64,000 nucleotides of DNA from assembly GCF_000829825.1 (NCBI RefSeq), contig NZ_JXSL01000030.1:1185501-1249500 (forward strand). The letters are read 5' to 3'. Source of the stretch: Paramagnetospirillum magnetotacticum MS-1 (GTDB lineage Bacteria; Pseudomonadota; Alphaproteobacteria; Rhodospirillales; Magnetospirillaceae). The position numbers and the translations under genes were made by a program. The notes under the pieces were generated by a model, which searched no databases, had not been told where the DNA came from, and was given only the letters and a program-made list of their open reading frames with translations. Shown piece after piece: positions 26,438 to 34,644 of this stretch (position 1 is its first letter; each line of letters begins with the position of its first letter).

Positions 26438-28258
26438 ATGGAACTGCGCAACATCGCTATTATCGCCCACGTCGACCACGGCAAGACCACTTTGGTGGAT
26501 GCCATGCTGCGGCAATCCGGAACCTTCCGCGAAAATCAGCAGGTGGCTGAACGCGTGATGGATTCCAACGATCTGGAAAAAGAACGCGGCATCACCATTC
26601 TGGCCAAGTGCACCTCGGTCGAGTGGAAGGGCGTGCGCATCAATATCGTCGACACCCCCGGCCACGCCGATTTCGGCGGCGAGGTGGAGCGCATCTTGTC
26701 CATGGTGGACGGCGTCGTGGTTCTGGTGGACGCGGCCGAGGGCCCCATGCCCCAGACCAAGTTCGTCACCGGCAAGGCGCTGGGCCTGGGTCTGCGCCCC
26801 ATCGTGGTGGTCAACAAGGTGGATCGCGGCGACGCGCGGCCCCATGAAGTGCACGACGAATGCTTCGACCTGTTCGCCGCCCTGGATGCCGATGACGATC
26901 AGCTGGACTTCCCCACTCTGTTCGCCGTGGGCCGTGACGGCTGGGCCGACGATTCGTTGGAGGGTCCGCGCAAGGATCTGGCCGCGCTGTTCGACCTGAT
27001 CGTCGCCCATGTGCCGCCGCCCAAGCGCGACCTGGACGCTCCGTTCTCCATGCTGGCCACCACGCTGGAAGCCGATCCCTATCTGGGCCGCGTTCTGACG
27101 GGCCGCATCTATTCCGGTACCGCCAAGCTGAACATGCAGGTCAAGGGCCTGTCCCATGACGGCAAGGTGCTGGAACAGTTCCGCCTGTCCAAGCTGCTGG
27201 CCTTCCGTGGCATCGAGCGCATTCCGGTGGAAAGCGCCGAGGCGGGCGACATCATCGCCATCGCTGGCATGACCAAGCCCACCGTGGCCGACACCATCTG
27301 CGTGCCCGAGGTCACCGAGCCCTTGAAGGCCAATCCCATCGATCCGCCGACGCTGGCCATGACCTTCTCGGTCAATGACAGCCCGCTGGCGGGCCAGGAA
27401 GGCGACAAGGTCACGTCGCGCATGATCGGTGCCCGTCTGGCCCGTGAAGCCGAGTCCAACGTCGCCATCCATATCCGCGAGACCGCTGGCAAGGACGCTT
27501 TCGAGGTGTCGGGCCGTGGCGAGCTTCAGTTGGGCGTGCTCATCGAGCAGATGCGCCGCGAGGGCTTTGAACTCTCCATCTCGCGTCCCCGCGTTTTGTT
27601 CCAGACCGACGAACACGGCAAGCGCCTCGAGCCCATCGAGGAAGTGTTCATCGACGTGGACGACGAATATTCCGGCGTCGTGGTCGAGAAGATGAGCCTC
27701 AGGAAGGCTGAACTCACCGGCATGCGTCCCTCGGGCGGCGGCAAGACCCGCGTCACCTTCCTGGCGCCCGCCCGCGGCCTGATCGGCTATCACGGCGAAT
27801 TCCTCACCGATACGCGCGGCACCGGCCTGATGAACCGTATGTTCCATGGCTATGCCCCCTACAAGGGCGCCATCGAGGGCCGCCGCAACGGCGTTCTGAT
27901 CTCCAATGGTCAGGGCGATGCGGTCACCTATGCCCTGTGGAACCTGGAAGATCGCGGCTCCATGTTCATCACCGGCAACGTCAAGATCTACGAGGGCATG
28001 ATCATCGGCGAACACAACCGCCCCAATGATCTCGAGGTCAATGCCCTCAAGGCCAAGCAGCTCACCAATATCCGCGCCGCTGGCAAGGACGAGGCGGTCA
28101 AGCTGACCCCGCCGCGCAAGATGAGCCTGGAACAGGCCATCGCCTATATCGAGGACGATGAACTGGTGGAAGTGACGCCCAAGTCCATCCGCTTGCGCAA
28201 GCGCCTGCTCGATCCCAACGAGCGCAAGAAGGCCGACCGCGCCGCCAAGAACGACTAA
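26438..28258 (+). CDS. typA: Ribosome-binding GTPase BipA/TypA
   Basis: The 606-residue translational GTPase begins [18 protein letters not shown] and has [19 protein letters not shown] and the BipA-specific C-terminal region around [14 protein letters not shown] and the final [12 protein letters not shown]. BipA works on 50S subunit assembly and in stress and cold adaptation. The length is normal. It follows the PfkB kinase gene by 10 bp and is closed by a clear intrinsic terminator. Confidence 0.97.
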   Translation: MELRNIAIIAHVDHGKTTLVDAMLRQSGTFRENQQVAERVMDSNDLEKERGITILAKCTSVEWKGVRINIVDTPGHADFGGEVERILSMVDGVVVLVDAAEGPMPQTKFVTGKALGLGLRPIVVVNKVDRGDARPHEVHDECFDLFAALDADDDQLDFPTLFAVGRDGWADDSLEGPRKDLAALFDLIVAHVPPPKRDLDAPFSMLATTLEADPYLGRVLTGRIYSGTAKLNMQVKGLSHDGKVLEQFRLSKLLAFRGIERIPVESAEAGDIIAIAGMTKPTVADTICVPEVTEPLKANPIDPPTLAMTFSVNDSPLAGQEGDKVTSRMIGARLAREAESNVAIHIRETAGKDAFEVSGRGELQLGVLIEQMRREGFELSISRPRVLFQTDEHGKRLEPIEEVFIDVDDEYSGVVVEKMSLRKAELTGMRPSGGGKTRVTFLAPARGLIGYHGEFLTDTRGTGLMNRMFHGYAPYKGAIEGRRNGVLISNGQGDAVTYALWNLEDRGSMFITGNVKIYEGMIIGEHNRPNDLEVNALKAKQLTNIRAAGKDEAVKLTPPRKMSLEQAIAYIEDDELVEVTPKSIRLRKRLLDPNERKKADRAAKND

Positions 28259-28263
28259 ACGAA

Positions 28264-28294
28264 AAGGGCGACCCTCGGGTCGCCCTTCTTGTTT
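28264..28294 (+). terminator. Intrinsic terminator after typA
   Basis: AAGGGCGACCC (28264-28274) pairs with GGGTCGCCCTT (28277-28287), followed by CTTGTTT. With AAAA on the other side it may also serve the convergent AsmA-like gene. Confidence 0.8.
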
Positions 28295-28305
28295 GTGGGT
28301 GTACC

Positions 28306-31293
28306 TTACAGCAGCAACTCGACCCTCGGCCCCTTCTCGGCCGTTTCCACCATGGGGCGGCAGCCGAACAGGCGGCCGGGGTCCACGCCGCCCTTGTCGG
28401 CCAGGAAGTCGCGCACCGCGTTGGTGCGGCGCTGGGCCAGGGCGGAGAGCAGGTTGTGGTCGGGCGGGCCGTAGAAATCGGCAGGGCGTTCGAAGCCGAC
28501 CAAAGATTCCAGCTTGGACAGCAGCGGCTTGTCGGCGCTGCGGCGCTTGGCGGCCACCACGGGCCAGTCGCTGTCATCGGCCTTGCCGCATAAGGTGAGC
28601 TTGAGCCCGGCGCGGGCTTTGACCAGTTCGGCGACGCTTCCCAGGGTTTTCTCCTGTTCGCCAGAGAGCGTGTCGGCGCCGGGGGCGAAGCTGAGCGGCG
28701 GCAGGGCCAGACGGGACTGGTCGTCGGCATCCATGGCCAGTTCGATCAGGGCCGCCACCGGGAAGGCCAGCTTCAATGTGGTGAAAAGGGTGGATTTGAG
28801 CGCACCCCCCACCGCCTGGGCCACCGCGTCGCTGATATCCACATCGGGATTGGCGGTGTCGCCCCGGATGGGCAGGGACAGGTGGATGAGGTCGTCGCCA
28901 TCGCGCAGCAGGTCGAGGACGGTGGCGATGGGCATGTCCACCTTGCCCGGCTTGGGCGGAACATTGGGGTCGGGCGGCGCGATGAACAGATTGGACAGCG
29001 CCACGTCCAGGGCGCCTGACAGTTTGCCCTTGTCGATGCCGATACCCAGCGTGCCGTCGAAATGCCCCGATTGCAGATTGACCCCCAGGGCCTCGGCCAG
29101 ATAAGGCGACAGCGGCGGCAGTTCAAAGGCGGTGATCTTGCCGTCGATGCGGCCGGAAATCTTTTCGGCGAAGGGACGGATACTGCCCGAGGCGACGATC
29201 AGGCCGCGCCCGGCCCCGGCCTTGATCTCGAAGGGGGAATCGCGGTCGGGGGTTTCGCTGTCCAGATTGGCGATGGAAAAATCCAGCGGCGTCACGTCGA
29301 TGCGCATGGTCTCGCTCATGGTGCGGTCGCGCAGATTGATGCGGCTGTCGCCGCCCACCACCAGACGCCCGATGCGGATATCGGGGGTGTCCTCGTCCTT
29401 AGGTTTGGCGGGCTTGGTCTCTTTGGGGGGCTTGTCCTCGGAGATGAAGCCGATGAACCCCTCGGGTGTGCGGTTGATGCGGGCCAGCATTCCGTCGATG
29501 CGCGCCTCGTCCACCGAGACATCGCCATCGGTCTCGCGGGCAGCGTGGTCAAGGCGAAGATGCTTGGTCTCCAGGCGCCAGGGATAGCCGGTCTGGCCCT
29601 CCTTCCTTAAGGCATTCACGCCCTCGGCATTGAGATGGGCGACCGAGACGCCACCATCGCGGGCCAGTTGCAGCGCTTCCGCATCCACGCGCTCCACGGC
29701 GGCCAGATCGCTCTTATGGGCCGCGTCCTGGACCGACAGGCCGTCGATGCGGGCCTTGGACAGGTCCACCTCCACCGCCTTGCCGAACGCCACCTTGCCC
29801 TGGGCCTCGGCGGCGCGAAGTGCGGTGCGGATGTCGCCGACGCCCAGGCGCAGCGGCCCCAACACCACCTTGCCCTCGGCCTTGCCCGCCAGATCGGCGG
29901 TGTCGAGGTCGAAGCGGCCCGACCAGTCCACGGCCTCGGGCGCTGCGTCATGGCCCGCCACGGCGACGCGGATGGCCGAACCCTTCAGCCCGCCCTGCCA
30001 GCCGATCCGGCGGCCGTCCCAGTCGAGGCGATCCATATCCAGGCCCAGCGCGGCGGCGGAACCTTCGCCGCCTTCACCCTTGCCCGCCAGGGTCGCGCCA
30101 TCGAAGCGGCCGGAAATACTGGCCTTGGCGCCATCCCAATTGAGGGTCTTAAGGTCCAGGGACAGCTTGCCCGCCGAGCCCTTGCCGCCCGGCGCGCTGA
30201 CCGCCAGAGCTTCCGTGGTGAATTTGACACCCGTCAGCCCGGCCTTGGCGCCGTCCCAGGCCAGGCTGCCCAGATCCAGGTCAAGACGCCCGGCGGTGGC
30301 CGACACTCCCGCGGCTTTCACCTCCAAGGCCTCGGTGTGGAGCGTGGAGGCCAGATCGAGATTGGTCCCGTCCCAGGCCAGACGGGCGATCTCCAGGTCC
30401 AGCTTCGCGGTCCTGGCGGCGATGAACCCGGTGAGACTGGGTGAATCGAAGGTGACGCGGCCGTTTGTCTTGATGGCCGGTCCCGTGCCAAGCAGCGATC
30501 CTTCCGCCGAAAGAGACAGATCGGCCCGTCCGCTCAATTCGGTAAGTCCGCCCCGTGCGGCCAGGACGGTGAAATCAGCCAGGGCCAGACTCTGCACATG
30601 GGCGGCGGCGGCAAAGGAGGGTTCGGCGGCGAAGGGGCGCATGGTCCCCGACAGGGCGATGGCGGCGCCGTTCAGGCTGCCCTTGAGGGTGAAGGAAACC
30701 GCCCGGCGTGGGTCGAGACTGTTGACGTTCTCCACCAGCAACCGCTCCACGGCGATATCGGCGATGAAATCGCCATCGGTGATGTGCAGGCGGGAATTGG
30801 TCAGTTCCAGCCCCGCCACGTCGATACCCCAGGGCGGCGAGGCGGAGGAATCCTTGGCCGAGGGCGGCGTGGCGGCCACGGCCAGGGGCAGGCCGTTGAG
30901 GACGAAGCCATCGCCTTCGCGCTTCAGCTCGATATCGATGCCCTCGACCGCGACCCGGTCCAGGACCAGACGGCGGTCCAGCAAAGGACGCCAGCGAAAT
31001 TTCAGGTCGAAATCCCCGATGCCCAGCGCCTTGCCCAGGGCGGGCTGCGCCAGCATCTTGCGCACTGTCAGCCGGCCGCCGAACAAGGAGATGTCGGTGT
31101 CGTCGATACTGACCTCGACCATGCCGAGCGAGCGCAGGGCCTTAGCGACACCCCAGCGGAAGCCCGCCTCGGGCAGAAGGTCCCAGGCGATGGTCAGGAC
31201 GAGGGCGACGGCACCCGCCGCCGCCATCACCACATGGCGCCGCCGGATCTCATGCCCCCAAAGCATCCTTCCGATCACTCTCATGCTCTCCAT
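28306..31293 (-). CDS. Large AsmA/DUF748-like envelope protein with OmpA-like C-terminus
   Basis: The 995-residue protein has one N-terminal membrane helix (about residues 20-42, VVMAAAGAVALVLTIAW) and a very long beta-rich region typical of AsmA/DUF748 proteins, which bridge inner and outer membranes in lipid transport. Between residues about 295 and 450 there are four tandem units of roughly 40 residues, each with L-x-W-D-G (W replaced context ARLAWDG, GSLAWDG, KTLNWDG, DRLDWDG). The last 130 residues (SFAPGADTLS..., RRTNAVRDFL) resemble an OmpA-like peptidoglycan-binding fold. The start may also be the ATG at 31284. The gene diverges from ccmA. Confidence 0.82.
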   Translation of the reverse strand: MESMRVIGRMLWGHEIRRRHVVMAAAGAVALVLTIAWDLLPEAGFRWGVAKALRSLGMVEVSIDDTDISLFGGRLTVRKMLAQPALGKALGIGDFDLKFRWRPLLDRRLVLDRVAVEGIDIELKREGDGFVLNGLPLAVAATPPSAKDSSASPPWGIDVAGLELTNSRLHITDGDFIADIAVERLLVENVNSLDPRRAVSFTLKGSLNGAAIALSGTMRPFAAEPSFAAAAHVQSLALADFTVLAARGGLTELSGRADLSLSAEGSLLGTGPAIKTNGRVTFDSPSLTGFIAARTAKLDLEIARLAWDGTNLDLASTLHTEALEVKAAGVSATAGRLDLDLGSLAWDGAKAGLTGVKFTTEALAVSAPGGKGSAGKLSLDLKTLNWDGAKASISGRFDGATLAGKGEGGEGSAAALGLDMDRLDWDGRRIGWQGGLKGSAIRVAVAGHDAAPEAVDWSGRFDLDTADLAGKAEGKVVLGPLRLGVGDIRTALRAAEAQGKVAFGKAVEVDLSKARIDGLSVQDAAHKSDLAAVERVDAEALQLARDGGVSVAHLNAEGVNALRKEGQTGYPWRLETKHLRLDHAARETDGDVSVDEARIDGMLARINRTPEGFIGFISEDKPPKETKPAKPKDEDTPDIRIGRLVVGGDSRINLRDRTMSETMRIDVTPLDFSIANLDSETPDRDSPFEIKAGAGRGLIVASGSIRPFAEKISGRIDGKITAFELPPLSPYLAEALGVNLQSGHFDGTLGIGIDKGKLSGALDVALSNLFIAPPDPNVPPKPGKVDMPIATVLDLLRDGDDLIHLSLPIRGDTANPDVDISDAVAQAVGGALKSTLFTTLKLAFPVAALIELAMDADDQSRLALPPLSFAPGADTLSGEQEKTLGSVAELVKARAGLKLTLCGKADDSDWPVVAAKRRSADKPLLSKLESLVGFERPADFYGPPDHNLLSALAQRRTNAVRDFLADKGGVDPGRLFGCRPMVETAEKGPRVELLL

Positions 31294-31369
31294 GATCGGT
31301 CGGCGGCAGGAAAAAACAAGGGGCAATCATCCCTCGTCAAGCGCGTCGATTTTTGCCATGGTGCGGGCC

Positions 31370-32062
31370 ATGAGCGATTCGACCTTCTTGGCAAAGGAAC
31401 TGGCCTGTGTGCGCGGCGGGCGCGTGGTGTTCGCCGGGCTGGGCTTTAGCCTGACCTCGGGCGGTGCCCTGGTCCTCTTGGGGCCCAACGGCTCGGGCAA
31501 GTCCTCGCTGCTGCGCGTTCTGGCCGGGCTGCTCAAGCCCGCCCATGGCCTGTTGGCCTGGAATGGCCAAGCCCTGGCCGAGGACCCCGAGGCCCATGCG
31601 GCGCGCACCCATTATCTCGGCCATCACGACGCGGTGAAGCCAGTGCTGTCGGTGGCCGAGAATTTGCGGTTCTGGGCCCATCTGCATGACCCCCATGCCG
31701 AGCGCGCCGGACGCGCCGTGGATTCGGCGCTTTCCCGCTTCGGTCTGGCCCGGCTGGCCAGCATTCCCGGCAAAATGCTGTCGGCGGGACAAAAGCGCCG
31801 CACCAATCTGGCCCGCCTGCTGGCGGCGCCCAGCCCGCTCTGGCTGCTGGACGAGCCCACCACCGCCCTGGACAAGGCCTCCATCAAGGTCCTCGAAGAC
31901 GTGCTGGCCGAGCATCGGGCAAATGGCGGCATGGTGGTGTTGTCCACCCATGCTGATATCAACATGCCCGGCGCCCAGGAACTGCATCTGGACCGCTTTT
32001 CGGTGGCCGAGGAATTCGACGAGCCAGCGGCCTTAGCCGATGGCTCGGAGGTGGCGCGTTGA
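31370..32062 (+). CDS. ccmA: Haem exporter ATP-binding protein CcmA
   Basis: The 230-residue ABC ATPase has a Walker A GPNGSGKSS (about residue 38), the CcmA-typical signature LSAGQKRRTNLARLL, Walker B LWLLDEPTTALD and the H-loop STHAD. With CcmB and CcmC it forms the ABC complex that releases holo-CcmE for cytochrome c haem attachment. An ATG four codons upstream (31358) is an equal start. The gene is followed by ccmB with a structured repeat filling the gap. Confidence 0.94.
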   Translation: MSDSTFLAKELACVRGGRVVFAGLGFSLTSGGALVLLGPNGSGKSSLLRVLAGLLKPAHGLLAWNGQALAEDPEAHAARTHYLGHHDAVKPVLSVAENLRFWAHLHDPHAERAGRAVDSALSRFGLARLASIPGKMLSAGQKRRTNLARLLAAPSPLWLLDEPTTALDKASIKVLEDVLAEHRANGGMVVLSTHADINMPGAQELHLDRFSVAEEFDEPAALADGSEVAR

Positions 32063-32067
32063 GCGCG

Positions 32068-32123
32068 CGCGCCTTATGGCGCGGGAGCCAAGCGGGCGGA
32101 GGCCCGCGCCCGGCGATTGAGGG
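32068..32123 (+). repeat. Two-hairpin intergenic repeat, copy 2 (between ccmA and ccmB)
   Basis: Order: CGCGCC-TTAT-GGCGCG hairpin (32068-32083), linker GGAGCCAA (32084-32091), GCGGGC-GGAG-GCCCGC hairpin (32092-32107), tail GCCCGGCGATTGAGGG (32108-32123). Loop, linker and tail match copy 1 at 19523 exactly, and both stems pair although their sequences differ from copy 1. It starts 5 bp after the ccmA stop and ends 9 bp before ccmB, and its GAGGGG end is the only good ribosome-binding site for ccmB. Confidence 0.8.
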
Positions 32124-32132
32124 GCAAAGAAT

Positions 32133-32798
32133 ATGAACCGTTTCCTGGAAGTGGTTCGCCGCGACCTGCGTCTGGCGCTGCGCCAAGGCTCGGACAGCGT
32201 CATGGTGGTGACCTTCTTCGTGCTGACCGTGGTGCTGTTTCCCTTCGGCATCGGGCCGGAAGCCAATGTGTTGGAGCGTGTCGCGGCGGGCGTACTGATG
32301 GTCACCGCGCTGCTGGCCTCCATGCTGTCGCTGGACCGTTTGTTCCAGGCCGATTACGAGGATGGTTCGCTGGAGCTGCTGGTGCTGACGCCCGCGCCCT
32401 TGGGCGTGGTGGTGGCCGCCAAGATGCTGGCCCACTGGCTGACCACCGGCTTGCCGCTGATGGTCGCGGCCCCTGTTCTGGCCGTACTGCTGCACATGCA
32501 CGAGGACGGATTCCTCACCCTGCTGGCCGCCATGGCGCTGGGCACGCCGGTCCTGTCCCTGGTGGGCGGAATCGGCGCTGCGCTGGTGCTGGGGGCAAGG
32601 CGGGGCGGCGTGCTGCTGTCGCTTCTGATCCTGCCGCTTTATGTGCCGGTGCTGATTTTCGGGGTGGGCGCCATCGACGCCGCCGTGCAGGGCATGTCGG
32701 CCAAGCCCCATTTGCTGATCCTCTCGGCCATGCTGGCCGCCGCCCTGGTGCTGGCACCCTGGGCCAGCGCCGCCGCGCTCAGGCAGGCGCTGGAGTAA
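32133..32798 (+). CDS. ccmB: Haem exporter membrane protein CcmB
   Basis: The 221-residue protein has six membrane helices and the CcmB features RRDLRLALRQGSD at the N-terminus and the DRLFQADYEDGSLELL motif near residue 70. It is the membrane partner of CcmA in the cytochrome c maturation system I. The C-terminal helix ends ALRQALE. Its stop codon is directly adjacent to the stop of the convergent ccmI, with no spacer. The ribosome-binding site is formed by the tail of the two-hairpin repeat. Confidence 0.94.
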   Translation: MNRFLEVVRRDLRLALRQGSDSVMVVTFFVLTVVLFPFGIGPEANVLERVAAGVLMVTALLASMLSLDRLFQADYEDGSLELLVLTPAPLGVVVAAKMLAHWLTTGLPLMVAAPVLAVLLHMHEDGFLTLLAAMALGTPVLSLVGGIGAALVLGARRGGVLLSLLILPLYVPVLIFGVGAIDAAVQGMSAKPHLLILSAMLAAALVLAPWASAAALRQALE

Positions 32799-33626
32799 TC
32801 ATCCCCCTAAGCGCGCCATGTCCTTTTCCACCTGAGCGCGGGCCGGAGACTCGGCGGGCAGGACCATCAGCAGGCGGTTCCAGCGGGCCTTGGCACGCGC
32901 GCTATCGCCCTTCATGGCCGCCGACAGCCCGGTGAAATACAGGGCGTCGGGCTGGTCGGGGGACAGGGCCAGAACCTCTTCCAAGCGGCTGATGGCTTCG
33001 TCGGGCAAGGAATCGCCCTCGGCCTCTTCCAGCAGCATGATCGCCAGTTCGAGGCGGGTCTGGGTGTCGGCGGGCAGCAGCGTGACGGCCTTGCGATAGG
33101 CCTCCTTGGCCTCCTCCGCCCGGCCCAGCGCCCGGTACGATCGGCCCAGCATGGCCCAGCCCTTGCCGTCGGACGGGTCTTGGCGGAGGCGTTCGGCCAG
33201 ACGGGTGACCATGGCCTGGATGGTGGCGGCCTTGTCCTGCATCTCGGCAATCTGGGCGGCACGGCCCGCATAGGGGCGATCGGGCAATTCCGGGGCGCCC
33301 AGCGGCAGATAAAGCATCACGGCCAAAAGCGGCAGCAGCACGGCGATGAGGATAGGGGCAAGCTTGCCCGACTTGGCGGCGACGGCTCCCTTGTCGCCAT
33401 CGCTTGCCGCCAGCATGCGACGTTGAATCTCGGTGCGCGCCGCCTCGGCCTGATCCTTGTTCACCAGTCCGCGCTCCACGTCGCGGGCCAGTTCCCCCAA
33501 CTGGTCCTTGTAGACCATCAGATCATAGTCCGAGCGGTCGGCGGCGGCTAAGGGGGCGGACAGCAGCGGACGCAGCAGCACCATCAGGGCCAAGGCCACC
33601 ATAGCGGCGAAAACGATCCAGATCAC
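32799..33626 (-). CDS. ccmI: Cytochrome c maturation protein CcmI
   Basis: The 275-residue protein starts with a GTG overlapping the ccmH stop (GTGA). It has two membrane helices (about residues 1-20 and 90-110) separated by a cytoplasmic loop (VYKDQLGELARDVERGL is the conserved part) and a periplasmic TPR domain (about 150-260). CcmI chaperones apocytochrome c to the CcmFH haem lyase. It is the last gene of the ccmCDEFGHI block. Confidence 0.92.
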   Translation of the reverse strand: MIWIVFAAMVALALMVLLRPLLSAPLAAADRSDYDLMVYKDQLGELARDVERGLVNKDQAEAARTEIQRRMLAASDGDKGAVAAKSGKLAPILIAVLLPLLAVMLYLPLGAPELPDRPYAGRAAQIAEMQDKAATIQAMVTRLAERLRQDPSDGKGWAMLGRSYRALGRAEEAKEAYRKAVTLLPADTQTRLELAIMLLEEAEGDSLPDEAISRLEEVLALSPDQPDALYFTGLSAAMKGDSARAKARWNRLLMVLPAESPARAQVEKDMARLGG

Positions 33627-34087
33627 CGCTCGGTCTCCTTCAACAGCTTGTCCAGCCTGCGGCTTTCCTCGGCCGACAGAGGTGGCGGGGGCGGCGCAGC
33701 CTTTTCCGCCGGGCGGCGGCGGTAAAAGGCCAGCACCGCCCACAGGGCTCCGGCGAACAGGGCCAGCGGCCCCAGCCACAGGGCCAGCGTGGTGGCCTTG
33801 AAGGGGGGCTTCAGTAGGACGTAATCGCCATAGCGATCGACCACGAAGGACTTGACCTGATCATCGCTGTCGCCCTTGGCGATGCGCTCGCGCACGATGA
33901 CGCGCAGATCCTTGGCCAGATCGGCGTCGGAATCGTCGATGGACTGATTCTGGCAGACCAGGCAGCGCAGATCCTTGCCCAGTTCGCGGGCGCGGTGTTC
34001 CTGGGCCGGGTCTTTCAGCATCTCGTCGGGATTGACCGCCAAGGCCGGGGTGGCGAGGACGAAGAGGAGAACGAGAAGCCGCTTCAT
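33623..34087 (-). CDS. ccmH: Cytochrome c maturation protein CcmH
   Basis: The 154-residue protein has a signal peptide (residues 1-17), the redox motif RCLVCQNQSI (Cys42 and Cys45) and a single C-terminal membrane helix (about 104-122) with a basic, proline-rich tail. CcmH keeps the apocytochrome haem-binding thiols reduced and works with CcmF. Its start overlaps the ccmG stop by 4 bp and its stop overlaps the ccmI start. Confidence 0.95.
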   Translation of the reverse strand: MKRLLVLLFVLATPALAVNPDEMLKDPAQEHRARELGKDLRCLVCQNQSIDDSDADLAKDLRVIVRERIAKGDSDDQVKSFVVDRYGDYVLLKPPFKATTLALWLGPLALFAGALWAVLAFYRRRPAEKAAPPPPPLSAEESRRLDKLLKETER

Positions 34088-34629
34088 CCCTGTTTCTCCA
34101 ACTCGCGGATGATGGGCAGCAGGGTCTTGGCCCAGATCTCCCTGGAAATGGGGCCCACATGCTTGTAGCGGATGATGCCGGCCTTATCGACGATGAAGCT
34201 TTCCGGCGCACCTGTGACGCCGAAATCAACGGCGGTACGGCCCGGCGGAGGGTCGATGCCGACGCGCTCGTAAGGATCGCCGTTCTTTTTCAGCCAGGCG
34301 GCGCCCAGGACCGGATCATCGCGCCAGTCCACGGCGTGGATGGGCGCGTCGCCGCGCTTCTTGATCTCCATCAGGATGGGATGCTCCTGCACGCAGGAGA
34401 TGCACCAAGAGCCGTAGATATTGACCAGGGAGACCCGGCCCTTGAGGTTCTCGGTGGCAAGCCCCGATGTGTCGCCGCGCCCCGGCAGGGGGGCAAGGCT
34501 CATCTCGGGCACTGGCCTGTTGATGAGAACCGAGGGAATGTCGCGGGGATTGAGCGTCAGCCCCTTGAGGAAGAACAGGGCCAGGATGGCGAAGACCGCG
34601 ACGGGAAGGACATAGAGGAAGCGGCGCAT
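34084..34629 (-). CDS. ccmG: Thiol:disulfide interchange protein CcmG/DsbE
   Basis: The 181-residue thioredoxin-fold protein is anchored by an N-terminal helix (residues 4-22). Its active site reads WCISC (Cys76, Cys79), and the GAPES cis-Pro region (VTGAPESFIVD) is in place. CcmG reduces the apocytochrome c or CcmH disulfide in the periplasm. It overlaps ccmH and lies 15 bp after ccmF. Confidence 0.95.
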   Translation of the reverse strand: MRRFLYVLPVAVFAILALFFLKGLTLNPRDIPSVLINRPVPEMSLAPLPGRGDTSGLATENLKGRVSLVNIYGSWCISCVQEHPILMEIKKRGDAPIHAVDWRDDPVLGAAWLKKNGDPYERVGIDPPPGRTAVDFGVTGAPESFIVDKAGIIRYKHVGPISREIWAKTLLPIIRELEKQG

Positions 34630-34644
34630 GATCGTCTCCTCGCC

